Source: Saccharicrinis sp963677245
GTDB taxonomy: Bacteria; Bacteroidota; Bacteroidia; Bacteroidales; Marinilabiliaceae
Length of the DNA: 64,000 nt
NCBI GenBank assembly: GCA_963677245.1
Contig: OY781921.1
Coordinates: 930,001 to 994,000 of the forward strand
Reading direction: 5' to 3'
Numbering within the stretch: position 1 is the stretch's first letter; the number at the start of each line of letters is the position of its first letter. Position numbers and translations under genes: made by a program. This document shows positions 16,963-25,411 of this stretch, one piece after another. The notes below the pieces were generated by a model, which was not told where the DNA came from, did no database searches, and saw only the letters and a program-made list of their open reading frames with translations.

Positions 16963-17511
16963 TTACTTACTTAAATAAGTTACCTCAAAATCATATACAA
17001 TAGTTAAATAACTTGTTCCTGCAATTGTTGAAGGCAAAATAGCTCTTGACCTTCCTCCCTTACGCATTTGTCTTAATGAATAATCAATTCCCGTTGCTTG
17101 ATTATCATCACCTGCCGTATAATAAACTGGATTAATCTCACCATAGTTAGAATCATATGCTACTAATTCTGGTACATTAGAAGTGTCATTACGATTAATA
17201 TAATAGGATACAAACCTATAACCTACCTCTTTCCCTGCAATAACTTTATCACCTTCTCCTGTTTCTAACTCATAATAAATTAATCCGGTTTCAAGGGATT
17301 TATCTATCGTATCCACAGCCAATGAAGTCCAATAATCTTTATAATTTAAATTATCTGGGTTATCTTCAGATGGTATCATATCCAAAAACTCCTCTAATAG
17401 TTCTTGCTCCTGTGCTAATAACTGGCGTGAGGTTTGAATTTTTTCAGTTTTACAACTTACAGCCACTATTAAACTTATAAGGGCTATGGATTTAATTAAT
17501 ATTTTCGTCAT
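16963..17511 (-). CDS. FKBP-type peptidyl-prolyl isomerase-like lipoprotein
   Basis: 182 residues. The N-terminus is a lipoprotein signal ending in LIVAVSC, so it should be anchored in the envelope. The C-terminal half has the FKBP outline (LIYYELETGEGDKVIAGKEVGYRFV ... DYSLRQMRKGGRSRAILPS ... LTIVYDFEV), but the active-site aromatic residues are only partly kept. It follows a second, more canonical FKBP gene. In Flavobacterium the gliding lipoprotein GldI is also an FKBP isomerase next to a DHH phosphoesterase, so a GldI-related chaperone role for T9SS cargo is plausible but inferred. Confidence 0.75.
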   Translation of the reverse strand: MTKILIKSIALISLIVAVSCKTEKIQTSRQLLAQEQELLEEFLDMIPSEDNPDNLNYKDYWTSLAVDTIDKSLETGLIYYELETGEGDKVIAGKEVGYRFVSYYINRNDTSNVPELVAYDSNYGEINPVYYTAGDDNQATGIDYSLRQMRKGGRSRAILPSTIAGTSYLTIVYDFEVTYLSK

Positions 17512-17589
17512 TTCTTTCTAATTCTTCTCTTAATAATAATAAGGCACAAAGTAAATGTTTTATTATTTTCATTCAAACACACAAGTCAT

Positions 17590-18126
17590 TTATTTGTCCT
17601 TTTTAAGACCTACAACTTCAACCTTGTACAATAATGTTGATCTTCCCGGAACTTTATTATCGTCACCTACCAAACCATGAGCCCTATGTGGCGGCATAAT
17701 AAAAGTAGCTTTAGCACCTTCTTTTAAAAACAAAATACCTTCCTCCAAACCGGACTCTACTCCACCCTGGCCTACTTTAAATGATTTATATCCTAACGAA
17801 TCAGACGAATAACAATACGTGCCATCTAATAAAGATACATGAAACGCTATTTTGACTACATCTCCTTTTTCAACTTGATCTCCGTCTCCGATTTGGTTGA
17901 TCTGATACCACAAACCGGTTTCCGTTTCAATCATGTTCATCTCATTACGCTCCACATAATCTTTAATAACTAAAGCATCCTGTTCAACCATATATCGATT
18001 AACTGATATCAGTTCTTCTTTTGTTACTTTTCGCTTATCTGCTTTTTCGTTACTTTGTATTTTACACGATACGATAAATACAAACAATAACACTGCAAGA
18101 CAGAGTGCTGTATTTTTATAATTCAT
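17590..18126 (-). CDS. FKBP-type peptidyl-prolyl cis-trans isomerase lipoprotein (GldI-like)
   Basis: Starting at the ATG at 18124-18126 (MNYKNTALCLAVLLF) there are 178 residues; ATG at 18142-18144 is an alternative. A lipobox FVFIVSC follows the hydrophobic segment. The FKBP domain covers the last 110 residues with QIGDGDQVEKGDVVKIAFHV, VESGLEEGILFLKEGAKATF and MPPHRAHGL, matching the catalytic core. It overlaps the nrnA gene by 11 nt, so translation is coupled. The order ndk / nrnA / FKBP resembles the gldI region of flavobacteria as I remember it, which supports a periplasmic folding role. Confidence 0.85.
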   Translation of the reverse strand: MNYKNTALCLAVLLFVFIVSCKIQSNEKADKRKVTKEELISVNRYMVEQDALVIKDYVERNEMNMIETETGLWYQINQIGDGDQVEKGDVVKIAFHVSLLDGTYCYSSDSLGYKSFKVGQGGVESGLEEGILFLKEGAKATFIMPPHRAHGLVGDDNKVPGRSTLLYKVEVVGLKKDK

Positions 18127-19141
18127 TGTTTTTATACTTGTCATAAAATTTAGGGAATTCGCTTTCAAATTTATCTATAGTTTCCTGCAAATTAACAAAA
18201 GATTCTCCACCAGCAGCATTTCGATGTCCTCCTCCTGAAAAGTTTAATTCTGAAAATAGATTAACTGGAAAATCACCTCTCGATCTGAATGAACATTTAA
18301 CTTTATCATCCTTTTCCATAAAAAAGGCTGAAATATTTATCCCCTCTATACTTAAAGGATAATTTACAAACCCCTCTGTATCTCCTGGTTGAAAATGATG
18401 CTCTTTTAACTCTTCTTTATCCAACCACATAAAGGCTGCTTCATATTCTGGTAATAAAAACATTTTTTTACCTAATACATGCCCTAACAACTTCATTCGG
18501 TGAAACGAATTACTATGAAATACCAATTGATGTATTCTATCTTTATCAATACTCTTCTCCAATAAGCCTGCAACCATACGGTATGTATCCGGATTTGATG
18601 AGTTATAGCTTAAGGAACCTGTATCAGTCATTATTCCTGTATAAAAGCATTCTGCTGCTTTTTCATCTACATGTGAGTTCCAGTTAAGGTGAAGTAAAAC
18701 ATTATAGGCTAATTCGCATGTTGATGAAGCTGCAGGCACAGATATCATTACATCTGCTATATCATCCGGAAATGGGTGATGGTCAATCATCACTTTTTCT
18801 GCTTTAGCTTCCAGTATCACACTTTCTAAATCACCAACACGCTTTAAACAATTAAAATCAACAAAAATAAGCAGACCTGCTTCTTTAATAGTAAACTTAG
18901 CTAATGATTCATCGATACTAAAATCTATTGTATCCTCAGCTCCAGACATCCAAGATAAAAATTTAGGAAATGCAGAAGGAGTTACTACTTTAACTATTTT
19001 GTTTAATTTCTTTAATACATGATATAATCCCAAAGAAGATCCCATCGCATCCCCATCAGGGTTAATGTGTGGTATAATAACCACTTTATCTGTTTGTTGT
19101 ATTTTTTGTTTTAATATATCCGAAGTGTTTTTATCAATCAT
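18116..19141 (-). CDS. nrnA: DHH-family phosphoesterase, NrnA-like (nanoRNase / pAp phosphatase)
   Basis: 341 residues with the DHH motifs in order: PHINPDGDAMGSSLGL (two metal-binding Asp), a DFN motif in LIFVDFNCLKRVGDL, DHHPFPD, and TGIMTDTGSLSYNS. The DHHA1 domain at the C-terminus has NFSGGGHRNAAGG. Proteins of this kind degrade 2-5-nt oligoribonucleotides and often hydrolyse 3'-phosphoadenosine 5'-phosphate using Mn2+. It is divergent from ndk across about 200 nt and is the first gene of a unit with two FKBP lipoproteins. Confidence 0.9.
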   Translation of the reverse strand: MIDKNTSDILKQKIQQTDKVVIIPHINPDGDAMGSSLGLYHVLKKLNKIVKVVTPSAFPKFLSWMSGAEDTIDFSIDESLAKFTIKEAGLLIFVDFNCLKRVGDLESVILEAKAEKVMIDHHPFPDDIADVMISVPAASSTCELAYNVLLHLNWNSHVDEKAAECFYTGIMTDTGSLSYNSSNPDTYRMVAGLLEKSIDKDRIHQLVFHSNSFHRMKLLGHVLGKKMFLLPEYEAAFMWLDKEELKEHHFQPGDTEGFVNYPLSIEGINISAFFMEKDDKVKCSFRSRGDFPVNLFSELNFSGGGHRNAAGGESFVNLQETIDKFESEFPKFYDKYKNNEL

Positions 19142-19337
19142 AATGCAATATTAAGATAGCAAAGATAAAGAATTAAAGAGAACCTAATTTTGACTTCAAC
19201 GAAAATATTCCTAATATTAAAACTAGAGACTTTTCAAGCTCATTAAATAAGGATAACGAAACTACTCCTACCTTTTTAAACTAATTTATAAGACCTGATG
19301 TTTATTAAGGAAGAAAACTCATTTAAATCAGATAACT

Positions 19338-19757
19338 ATGGCAGGAAACAAAACCTTAACTATTATTAAACCTTTTGCAGTAAGAGATGGAAAATTAGGT
19401 GCTATTTTGCATAAAATTGAAGAATCAGGATATCGCTTTGCAGCAATAAAAACGCTAAAACTAGATAAACACGAGGCTGAAGCTTTTTATGCAGAACACA
19501 AGGGTAAGCCTTTTTATAATGACCTAACCGACTTTATGTCGTCTGGCCCCATTACTGCAGCAATACTCGAAAAGGAAAATGCAGTAGACGATTTTCGCTC
19601 TTTAATTGGCGCAACCGACCCTAACGATGCCATGGATGGAACGATTAGAAAAATGTTTGCAACTGACAAAACCCACAATGCCATTCATGGTTCAGATAGT
19701 GACGAAAGTGCTGACAGAGAATGTGATTTTTTCTTTAGTAAAAGAGAACGTCTATAG
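19338..19757 (+). CDS. ndk: Nucleoside-diphosphate kinase
   Basis: 139 residues, the normal NDK length. The N-terminus KTLTIIKPFAVRDGKLGAIL is the conserved first strand and helix, and the phosphohistidine lies in NAIHGSDSDESADRE (normally N-x-x-H-G-S-D-S). The enzyme equalises nucleoside triphosphate pools through a phospho-His intermediate. It is read divergently from nrnA and ends in a strong bidirectional terminator shared with the convergent thioesterase gene. The start Met lies in an A-rich context. Confidence 0.96.
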   Translation: MAGNKTLTIIKPFAVRDGKLGAILHKIEESGYRFAAIKTLKLDKHEAEAFYAEHKGKPFYNDLTDFMSSGPITAAILEKENAVDDFRSLIGATDPNDAMDGTIRKMFATDKTHNAIHGSDSDESADRECDFFFSKRERL

Positions 19758-19774
19758 TGGTTTCAACCAATAAA

Positions 19775-19800
19775 CAAAACGGGTACTGAAACCCGTTTTG
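19775..19800. terminator. Bidirectional terminator between ndk and the thioesterase gene
   Basis: CAAAACGGGT (19775-19784) pairs with ACCCGTTTTG (19791-19800), a 10-bp perfect stem with a 6-nt loop, placed exactly between two convergent genes. It begins 18 nt after the ndk stop and ends one base before the stop codon of the opposite gene. Confidence 0.8.
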
Positions 19801-19801
19801 A

Positions 19802-20221
19802 TCAATCTTTTAATTCTTTTTTGGCAGCGTTAAGCGCATTTACAATATCTTCTGATATCGCAAGTTTCCCATTTATCAAGGTCGTTGTGGTAATAACTCC
19901 TTTTAAACAAACTTTTTCATCGGACAACCTAAATATATCCTGATAAAATACATACTTGATTCCCTGATGCTCGCATCGAAGACGAACTACAAATTCATCT
20001 CCACTTTTAAGCGGCGTTTTATAAGCTAGATCAGCTCTGGCAACTACAGCCATTACTCCTTTATCAAATAATTCCTTAAAATTTAAACCTATTTCTTCAA
20101 GAAACTCATGACGGGTGTGTTCTAAATAATTTTGATAAACTGAATTATTTACGACTCCTTGCAAATCACATTCATAATCGCGCACCTTAAATTTTAATTC
20201 GTAATCATATTCTGCCATCAT
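19802..20221 (-). CDS. YbgC/FadM-type acyl-CoA thioesterase (hotdog fold)
   Basis: 139 residues, the typical size of a single 4HBT hotdog domain. The N-terminal motif RDYECDLQGVVNNSVYQNYLEHTR matches the D-x(2,3)-G-V-V-x-N-x-x-Y signature of YbgC-like enzymes, and the later strands VMAVVARADLAYKTPL and GDEFVVRLRC are in place. The family hydrolyses acyl-CoA thioesters; the natural chain length is not readable. It follows the threonine aldolase gene at 14 nt, so they form a two-gene unit. The start could be either of two adjacent Met codons. Confidence 0.87.
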   Translation of the reverse strand: MMAEYDYELKFKVRDYECDLQGVVNNSVYQNYLEHTRHEFLEEIGLNFKELFDKGVMAVVARADLAYKTPLKSGDEFVVRLRCEHQGIKYVFYQDIFRLSDEKVCLKGVITTTTLINGKLAISEDIVNALNAAKKELKD

Positions 20222-20235
20222 TTATCTCTTTATGT

Positions 20236-21270
20236 TTAAATCAATTCTATTTTTTCTTTTATCAGCTCAACAAATTCATCAATGTCCTTTTCCTGGGTAT
20301 CAAATGAGGTCATCCATCTAACCTCGTTTCGCTCTTCATTCCAAACATAAAAGAAAAACTCCTTTTGTAAAGGTTCTATTATTGAGCGAGGAACGATTGC
20401 AAACACACCATTACTTTCCACCTTCTGGGTAATTTTCACCCCTGGTATTTCTTCTAGTTTATTTGCTAACAATTTGGCCATTTTATTGGCATGAATAGCA
20501 TTTTCTCTCCATAAATTATTTTTTAATAACTCTTCAAATTGTGCTGCAATAAATCGCATTTTAGAATGCAACTGTGCACTTTGCTTTCTAATATATTTAA
20601 CTCCTTTGGTTTCCTGATTAAAAAACAATACAGCCTCGCCAAACATCAATCCATTTTTAGTCCCTCCAAAACTTAAAACATCAACGCCAACATTAACGGT
20701 AATATCCTTCAATGAACATCCTAAAGCAGCTGCTGCATTTGCTATTCGCGCTCCATCCATATGGAGATACATATTATTCGCATGAGCAAAATCCGAGATG
20801 TCTTTGATTTCTTCTGTAGAATAAATCGTTCCTAATTCTGTTGCCTGTGTAATACTTATTAATATGGGTTGCGAGTGATGTTGAAATCCTATCCCATGCA
20901 TATGCTGCTTAATATCATTAACAGTTAATTTTCCATCCTTCGTTTTTACGGATAGTATTTTACAACCAGCATGTTTTTCCGGTGCTCCGCATTCATCCAC
21001 ATTTATATGGGCTGTTTCTGGACAAATTACAGCATGATATGACCTTGCCAGCGCTTGTATAGCAATAACATTTGCTCCTGTTCCATTGTATGAAAAATAT
21101 ACATCAGTACCAGTCCCAAACTCTTCTTTAAAGAGCTGAATAGTTTTTTGCGTAATATCATCGTCTCCATAGCCTACTGCATGTCCCACATTTGCGCTTT
21201 CTAAAGCACGAAATATCTTAGGATGTACTCCCGAATTATTATCACTCGCAAAACCTCTTAATTTTGACAT
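20236..21270 (-). CDS. ltaE: Low-specificity L-threonine aldolase
   Basis: 344 residues of the PLP fold-type I beta-eliminating lyase family. The PLP lysine is in DVLSFGGTKNGLMFGEA, the ring-stacking region is YFSYNGTGANVIA and the cofactor Asp is in MYLHMDGARIANAA. The enzyme splits threonine or allo-threonine to glycine and acetaldehyde. With GcvT and the SerC/SerA genes at the far end it is one of several glycine/serine genes in this window, though they are too far apart to be one operon. It is co-transcribed with the thioesterase. Confidence 0.92.
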   Translation of the reverse strand: MSKLRGFASDNNSGVHPKIFRALESANVGHAVGYGDDDITQKTIQLFKEEFGTGTDVYFSYNGTGANVIAIQALARSYHAVICPETAHINVDECGAPEKHAGCKILSVKTKDGKLTVNDIKQHMHGIGFQHHSQPILISITQATELGTIYSTEEIKDISDFAHANNMYLHMDGARIANAAAALGCSLKDITVNVGVDVLSFGGTKNGLMFGEAVLFFNQETKGVKYIRKQSAQLHSKMRFIAAQFEELLKNNLWRENAIHANKMAKLLANKLEEIPGVKITQKVESNGVFAIVPRSIIEPLQKEFFFYVWNEERNEVRWMTSFDTQEKDIDEFVELIKEKIELI

Positions 21271-21312
21271 ATTATATTTTTTGAGCTCCGAATTTGCAAA
21301 GAATAATTAAAC

Positions 21313-21343
21313 AAAAAAAGCTGAATCAAAATGAAACAGCTTT
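21313..21343 (-). terminator. Terminator after the glutathione peroxidase gene
   Basis: On the minus strand AAAGCTG (21343-21337) pairs with CAGCTTT (21323-21317) around a 13-nt loop and is followed by TTTTG. It lies about 20 nt beyond the stop of the peroxidase gene and before the aldolase start. Confidence 0.65.
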
Positions 21344-21364
21344 AAATCCGAATTATATAAGTTT

Positions 21365-21916
21365 TTAATTTTTTCCTTCTATCCATTTAATTATTTCTTC
21401 GCTATCGGGACTTGTTTGGGGCGAAATTACCTTAACTAGTTTCCCGTTTTCATCAATTAAATACTTTTGAAAATTCCATTTTACAGAACTATCCTCAAAA
21501 CCATTTTTCTCTTTCTGAGTTAACCATTGATAAACAGGAGTCTGATCTTCTCCTTTTACTGAAATCTTTGCCATCATAGGAAAAGTTACGCCATAATTTA
21601 ATGTGCAAAATTCCAATATCTCAGCATTAGTCCCTGGTTCCTGCTTTAAGAAGTTATTCGCTGGAAATCCAATAATTATAAAATTGTCATTTCCATATTT
21701 CTTATAAACTTCCTCCAACTTTTCGTATTGTTTTGTTAATCCACATTTGGAAGCAGTATTGACAATCATTACTTTTTTTCCTTTTAACTTTTCAAAAGAA
21801 AAATCTTTTCCCTCAATTGTTTTTACTTTAAAATCATAAAAAGAAGATTGTGCATAAACAGACAATCCAGCAATACAAAAAAGGAAATAAAAGGTGATTC
21901 TTTTTATAGCAAGCAT
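21365..21916 (-). CDS. Glutathione peroxidase family protein (Cys type), exported
   Basis: 183 residues with an N-terminal signal peptide (ITFYFLFCIAGLSVYAQ). The thioredoxin-like GPx core follows, with peroxidatic Cys in NTASKCGLTKQYE, and KWNFQKYLID for the Trp and Asn of the active site. The usual FPCNQF segment reads FPANNFLKQEPG, so the catalytic-tetrad Gln is Asn and the neighbouring Cys is Ala. The remaining Cys in LEFCTLNYG is a candidate resolving Cys. The family reduces peroxides, in bacteria mostly with thioredoxin. A periplasmic location is inferred from the signal peptide. Confidence 0.9.
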   Translation of the reverse strand: MLAIKRITFYFLFCIAGLSVYAQSSFYDFKVKTIEGKDFSFEKLKGKKVMIVNTASKCGLTKQYEKLEEVYKKYGNDNFIIIGFPANNFLKQEPGTNAEILEFCTLNYGVTFPMMAKISVKGEDQTPVYQWLTQKEKNGFEDSSVKWNFQKYLIDENGKLVKVISPQTSPDSEEIIKWIEGKN

Positions 21917-21984
21917 ATTTTCATTTTTTTAAGATTAGTAGTTAATTAACATCTGCAAAAACATAAAGTTTAATTTTTTCCACG

Positions 21985-22422
21985 TTAATCTAATTTTAAG
22001 ATCTCGTTCATCAGTTGCACTGAAGAACTCACAAAAGCGGGACATTTAGTTTCAAATATGCCACTTTCTGCTGCTTTTTGTTTTTCATTTGGATCTGAAA
22101 TATCAATTCCAATTAATTCTTTACAAATGGTTGTTCCATGCTTTTCTTTAAAAACAGATAAAAACCTGTTAGCTTTTTCATAAAGCTCTTGCTTCTTTTC
22201 CGGTATATCCTGATTGTAGCCTTGCTGTATTCCAAGTGCCATAAGTGCACCCGTTACTGCACCACGAGTATTTCCCTGCTGAGCCATTCCTCCTCCAAAT
22301 GGAGAAGCTATTAGCTGCAATGTAGATTCATCTATAAAATTTGGCGCTAGAGCTATTAAACTAGCCTGAGCACAATTACATCCATTGTGAAACTTTTCCA
22401 ATGCAAACTCTTGATTATTCAT
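21985..22422 (-). CDS. C_GCAxxG_C_C family redox protein
   Basis: 145 residues. The N-terminal FHNGCNCAQASLIAL, the segment SPFGGGMAQQGNTRGAVTGALMALG, TICKELIGID and ETKCPAFV follow the Cys pattern of the C_GCAxxG_C_C family, which are small putative redox or metal-binding proteins. In the usual GxTCGAV motif the Cys is replaced by Arg here (GNTRGAV), so one of the conserved Cys is missing. No signal peptide. The gene is flanked by terminators on both sides, so it is probably monocistronic. Its partner and reaction are unknown. Confidence 0.82.
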   Translation of the reverse strand: MNNQEFALEKFHNGCNCAQASLIALAPNFIDESTLQLIASPFGGGMAQQGNTRGAVTGALMALGIQQGYNQDIPEKKQELYEKANRFLSVFKEKHGTTICKELIGIDISDPNEKQKAAESGIFETKCPAFVSSSVQLMNEILKLD

Positions 22423-22440
22423 ATTTCAAAGCATTTAAAT

Positions 22441-22470
22441 AAAAAAAGGAACCCTAATACAGGATTCCTT
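22441..22470 (-). terminator. Intrinsic terminator after the M23 peptidase gene
   Basis: On the minus strand AAGGAATCCT (22470-22461) pairs with AGGGTTCCTT (22455-22446), 10 bp with one T-G wobble and a 5-nt loop, followed by TTTTT. It lies 27 nt beyond the peptidase stop. Confidence 0.8.
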
Positions 22471-22496
22471 AAATATATTTAAAATCTAGGAATGTT

Positions 22497-23474
22497 CTAC
22501 TCCATACATTCAGTAATACTTTCCGCTCTGGCTACAACTGCTTTATATTCCTCAGCAGTTAAATCATTAAAGAAGTAATTAACCGGGTCTACTTCCTTAT
22601 TATTTAAATGAACCTCATAATGAAGATGTGGTCCTGCCGATAAACCTGTGTTACCAACCAGCCCTATTAATTCTCCTCGCTTAACCTTTGCTCCTCTTTT
22701 TGTCTTAAACTTACTCAAATGTGCATATAAACTCGTAATTCCATGCCCATGATCAATCTCAACAACTTGACCAAAGCTATCAGACCTACGAACACTTACC
22801 ACCTGTCCATCAGCTGATGCAAATACTTCTGTACCTTTGGGTGCAATAAAATCTATACCTTCATGTTGTCTCCATCTTTTCAATATTGGATGAAATCTGC
22901 GTGGAGAAAAACCTGAACCTATTCTGGTTAAATCCCAATTAGCAATAGGAATAATGGCTGGTAAATGTTGTAAGCGATCTTGATTTGCAACTGTTTTTTT
23001 AAATAACTCCTTATAAGACCCCTGCTGCACATTCATTTTAGCAACCAAGGCATCAAGTTGTTTATATGAGTTTATGATATCTTCAGGTGTATGCATTTTT
23101 ATAAGCTCACTATACTTATCGCTACCTCCGGTACCGGCTTGTCTTAATGATGGAGCCAAAGCCTCTTCTCCAAGCATAACTCTATATAGACTATCGTCTA
23201 ACTCCACAAGTGATTGTAAAGTATTATTCGCATCTATAATTTTATTATTAAGGATTACATGATTTTTTTCCATCACCCTTAATTTTTCTGCTTGCATTTT
23301 CTCTCTGGGAGTAGCATATACATTACTAAATGCTATAAAAACATAAACTGCTGCACCTAATAATGCGCCAGTTCCGATATATGGCAATAATTTTTTGGCT
23401 CTGTCCTTAAATGAAACCTCAACTGGTATATAAGTTAACGATTCCGGATCAAAAATGTATTTATTGTTAGCCAT
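22497..23474 (-). CDS. M23-family metallopeptidase (membrane-anchored murein endopeptidase-like)
   Basis: 325 residues. A basic cytoplasmic N-terminus, one membrane span (LLPYIGTGALLGAAVYVFIAF), a helical coiled-coil segment (residues about 65-165), then a LytM/M23 domain. Zinc ligands are visible in RQHEGIDFIAPKG (H-x3-D) and GPHLHYEVHLN (HxH). The family cuts peptide cross-links of peptidoglycan. The coiled coil before the LytM domain resembles regulators of cell shape or division in this phylum. It is monocistronic with its own terminator. All metal ligands are present, so an active enzyme is likely. Confidence 0.92.
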   Translation of the reverse strand: MANNKYIFDPESLTYIPVEVSFKDRAKKLLPYIGTGALLGAAVYVFIAFSNVYATPREKMQAEKLRVMEKNHVILNNKIIDANNTLQSLVELDDSLYRVMLGEEALAPSLRQAGTGGSDKYSELIKMHTPEDIINSYKQLDALVAKMNVQQGSYKELFKKTVANQDRLQHLPAIIPIANWDLTRIGSGFSPRRFHPILKRWRQHEGIDFIAPKGTEVFASADGQVVSVRRSDSFGQVVEIDHGHGITSLYAHLSKFKTKRGAKVKRGELIGLVGNTGLSAGPHLHYEVHLNNKEVDPVNYFFNDLTAEEYKAVVARAESITECME

Positions 23475-23876
23475 GGTATATTTAATTATAATTCTAGTCC
23501 TATTTAAGTATTTTTCAACAGCATATTATTATAACTAAGAATCTTTCAATCTAACAAAATGAATTTCTTTTAAATAATAATTTACTGAATACCTTTGTAT
23601 AAAGCTTAATTCTATTACGGCACATAACATAAATTGTTACAAGACAGTCCACAAAAACAACTTCACCAACTCATTATCAATACAATATCAACTATTACCA
23701 AACAGAATTAAATAAAAAAACATGTGATCTAGCAGAACTAATAATCACATTATTTTAATTGTTGACCACAAAAATAAAAGTATTTATCAATTATACTAAC
23801 ATACTGGAGAAATAAACTTGAGAGACAAACTTATCATATTTATTTTCCTAAAATAGGTAAAAGCAAAATAGAAATA
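23475..23876. other. Intergenic gap with a terminator for the hisJ-GNAT unit
   Basis: This 402-nt AT-rich gap holds one clear structure: on the minus strand ATGTGAT (23750-23744) and ATCACAT (23728-23722) form a stem followed by GTTTTTTT (23721-23714), an intrinsic terminator 125 nt beyond the acetyltransferase stop. The rest should contain the M23 promoter, but I see no good TAnnTTTG match and no ORF. Confidence 0.55.
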
Positions 23877-24359
23877 TTAACCATTTAAAGTCTTCTGCCA
23901 GAAATACATTGGTGGATCACAATCTACAAATCCACATTTTTTATATAGACGTTGTGCCTTTTCGTTATCGTTTCTTACTTCTAATGTTACTTTACAAAAA
24001 CCATTTTGCTCACCATACATTGCAATAGCATCTAACATAGCTTTTCCCGCACCTATTTTTCTATGTAAAGGAGTAACAATAAAATCATGAATATTGATTA
24101 ACGGTTTAGCTTTAAAGGTAGAAAATGCCCTAAAACAATTAGCTAATGACACATATTCTCCTTGATATTTGAGCAAAAAACCCAGATAATTATTCTGCTC
24201 TTTCAAACCTTTAATAATCTTTTCTCCTAAATTTATAGAAAGCGGAGCATTCATTCCCATATCATCCATCATGTAATCATTCATCAAAGACAATAATGCT
24301 TCTCTATGATTTTTAATACTTAAGTCTACTTGTTCAAATTGAAATTCTTCAGTTACCAT
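23877..24359 (-). CDS. GNAT-family N-acetyltransferase
   Basis: 160 residues with the GNAT outline: LINIHDFIVTPLHRKIGAGKAMLDAI contains the acetyl-CoA pyrophosphate loop (R-x-x-G-A-G), followed by CKVTLEVRNDNEKAQRLYKKCGF, the conserved C-terminal strand and helix. The substrate cannot be told. Its start overlaps the end of the histidinol-phosphatase-like gene by 7 nt, so translation is coupled. The N-terminal third (SLMNDYMMDDMGMNAPLS) is Met-rich but matches no motif I know. Confidence 0.88.
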   Translation of the reverse strand: MVTEEFQFEQVDLSIKNHREALLSLMNDYMMDDMGMNAPLSINLGEKIIKGLKEQNNYLGFLLKYQGEYVSLANCFRAFSTFKAKPLINIHDFIVTPLHRKIGAGKAMLDAIAMYGEQNGFCKVTLEVRNDNEKAQRLYKKCGFVDCDPPMYFWQKTLNG

Positions 24360-25210
24360 TTTAAACCATCCTTGTTAAATTCAATATCTTGCCAAAGTCC
24401 GTTTTTATATTCCCTCATAGTCCTATACCCTGCTTCATATAGTTTTTCAGCTACATAACTATAACCGACTTCTAGTTTGTTAGCAAAGTGTGCATCACTA
24501 TTTATAGTTACCGGGATACTTCTCTTAAACAATAAAGGGAACATCTCTACTCCAGGAAATAGCAGTCCATTTTTTTCGTATGATTTAGTATTAATTTCTA
24601 CAATCACACCTTTATCCTTAATTAAATCCAATGTTTTCTCAACTTCTTCTATATACCATGCCTCATTCTCTTTAAACAAAGGTTTATCAACATTATGCAT
24701 TTTAATTTTATCGAAATGTCCTATGATATCAATATCTTGTGTTGAAATCATCTCTCGGTTTAACTGATAAAAACGCTTCACTGCAGCGACAATATCTCCA
24801 TTAAAAATTTCTTCCAGACCTCTCTTAAAATCCTGGACATTGCCATCAATATTCCAAGGTTCTCCGCCATTGAAATGATCTACAAAATGAATAGAACCAA
24901 TTATATAATCCAGAGAAACCTTATTAATGAGTGGCGAATTTGTACCTGTAACATTTGGTATATAATCAATTTCTAATGAGGTAAGAACCTCAATCTTATT
25001 TGAATATTTATTCCTACAATTCTTTATGTCCTTTATATATTCCTCCAGACTTTCCGGCTTCATTGTCCAAAAACAATCAAAAGGGACAGGTGCATGTGAC
25101 GATATTCCAATCACCGGCATATTATTAGAGATAGCTTGAAGTATATAATCTTCTATTTCCCCATTTCCATCACAATATTTACAATGTCCGTGATAGTTAG
25201 TCCAACTCAT
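24353..25210 (-). CDS. PHP-type histidinol-phosphatase
   Basis: 285 residues of the PHP phosphoesterase fold. Metal-binding motifs: NYHGHCKYCDGNG at the start (HxH), ISSHAPVPF, TSLEIDYIP, IIGSIHFVD and, near the end, PVTINSDAHFANKLEVGY. These match HisK/HisJ-type histidinol-phosphatases, which remove phosphate in the next-to-last steps of histidine synthesis. No his genes are nearby, so a different small phosphoester substrate is possible. It is divergent from prfC across about 200 nt that must hold both promoters. Confidence 0.85.
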   Translation of the reverse strand: MSWTNYHGHCKYCDGNGEIEDYILQAISNNMPVIGISSHAPVPFDCFWTMKPESLEEYIKDIKNCRNKYSNKIEVLTSLEIDYIPNVTGTNSPLINKVSLDYIIGSIHFVDHFNGGEPWNIDGNVQDFKRGLEEIFNGDIVAAVKRFYQLNREMISTQDIDIIGHFDKIKMHNVDKPLFKENEAWYIEEVEKTLDLIKDKGVIVEINTKSYEKNGLLFPGVEMFPLLFKRSIPVTINSDAHFANKLEVGYSYVAEKLYEAGYRTMREYKNGLWQDIEFNKDGLKW

Positions 25211-25379
25211 ACAATCTTAAAATTTATAATTTGATTTAAAAATCAGTTAATTTTATTCAATTTCAAACTCAAACTCCAATTAATCTTAAAAATTTAATTT
25301 TAAAAACCTTTATCTCTACCTTTTTTGTAATTAATTAAAAAACTTAAAGTATTAGAAGGATAAATCACTTTACAATGCT

Positions 25380-25387
25380 TAAATTTG
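25380..25387 (+). promoter_or_regulatory. Candidate -7 element for prfC
   Basis: TAAATTTG is a full match to the Bacteroidota -7 consensus and lies 25 nt upstream of the prfC ATG at 25412, giving a leader of about 15-20 nt. I do not see a clear TTTG at the -33 spacing. Confidence 0.35.
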
Positions 25388-25411
25388 CGCTCGTTTTTAC
25401 AAAATAGAAAT

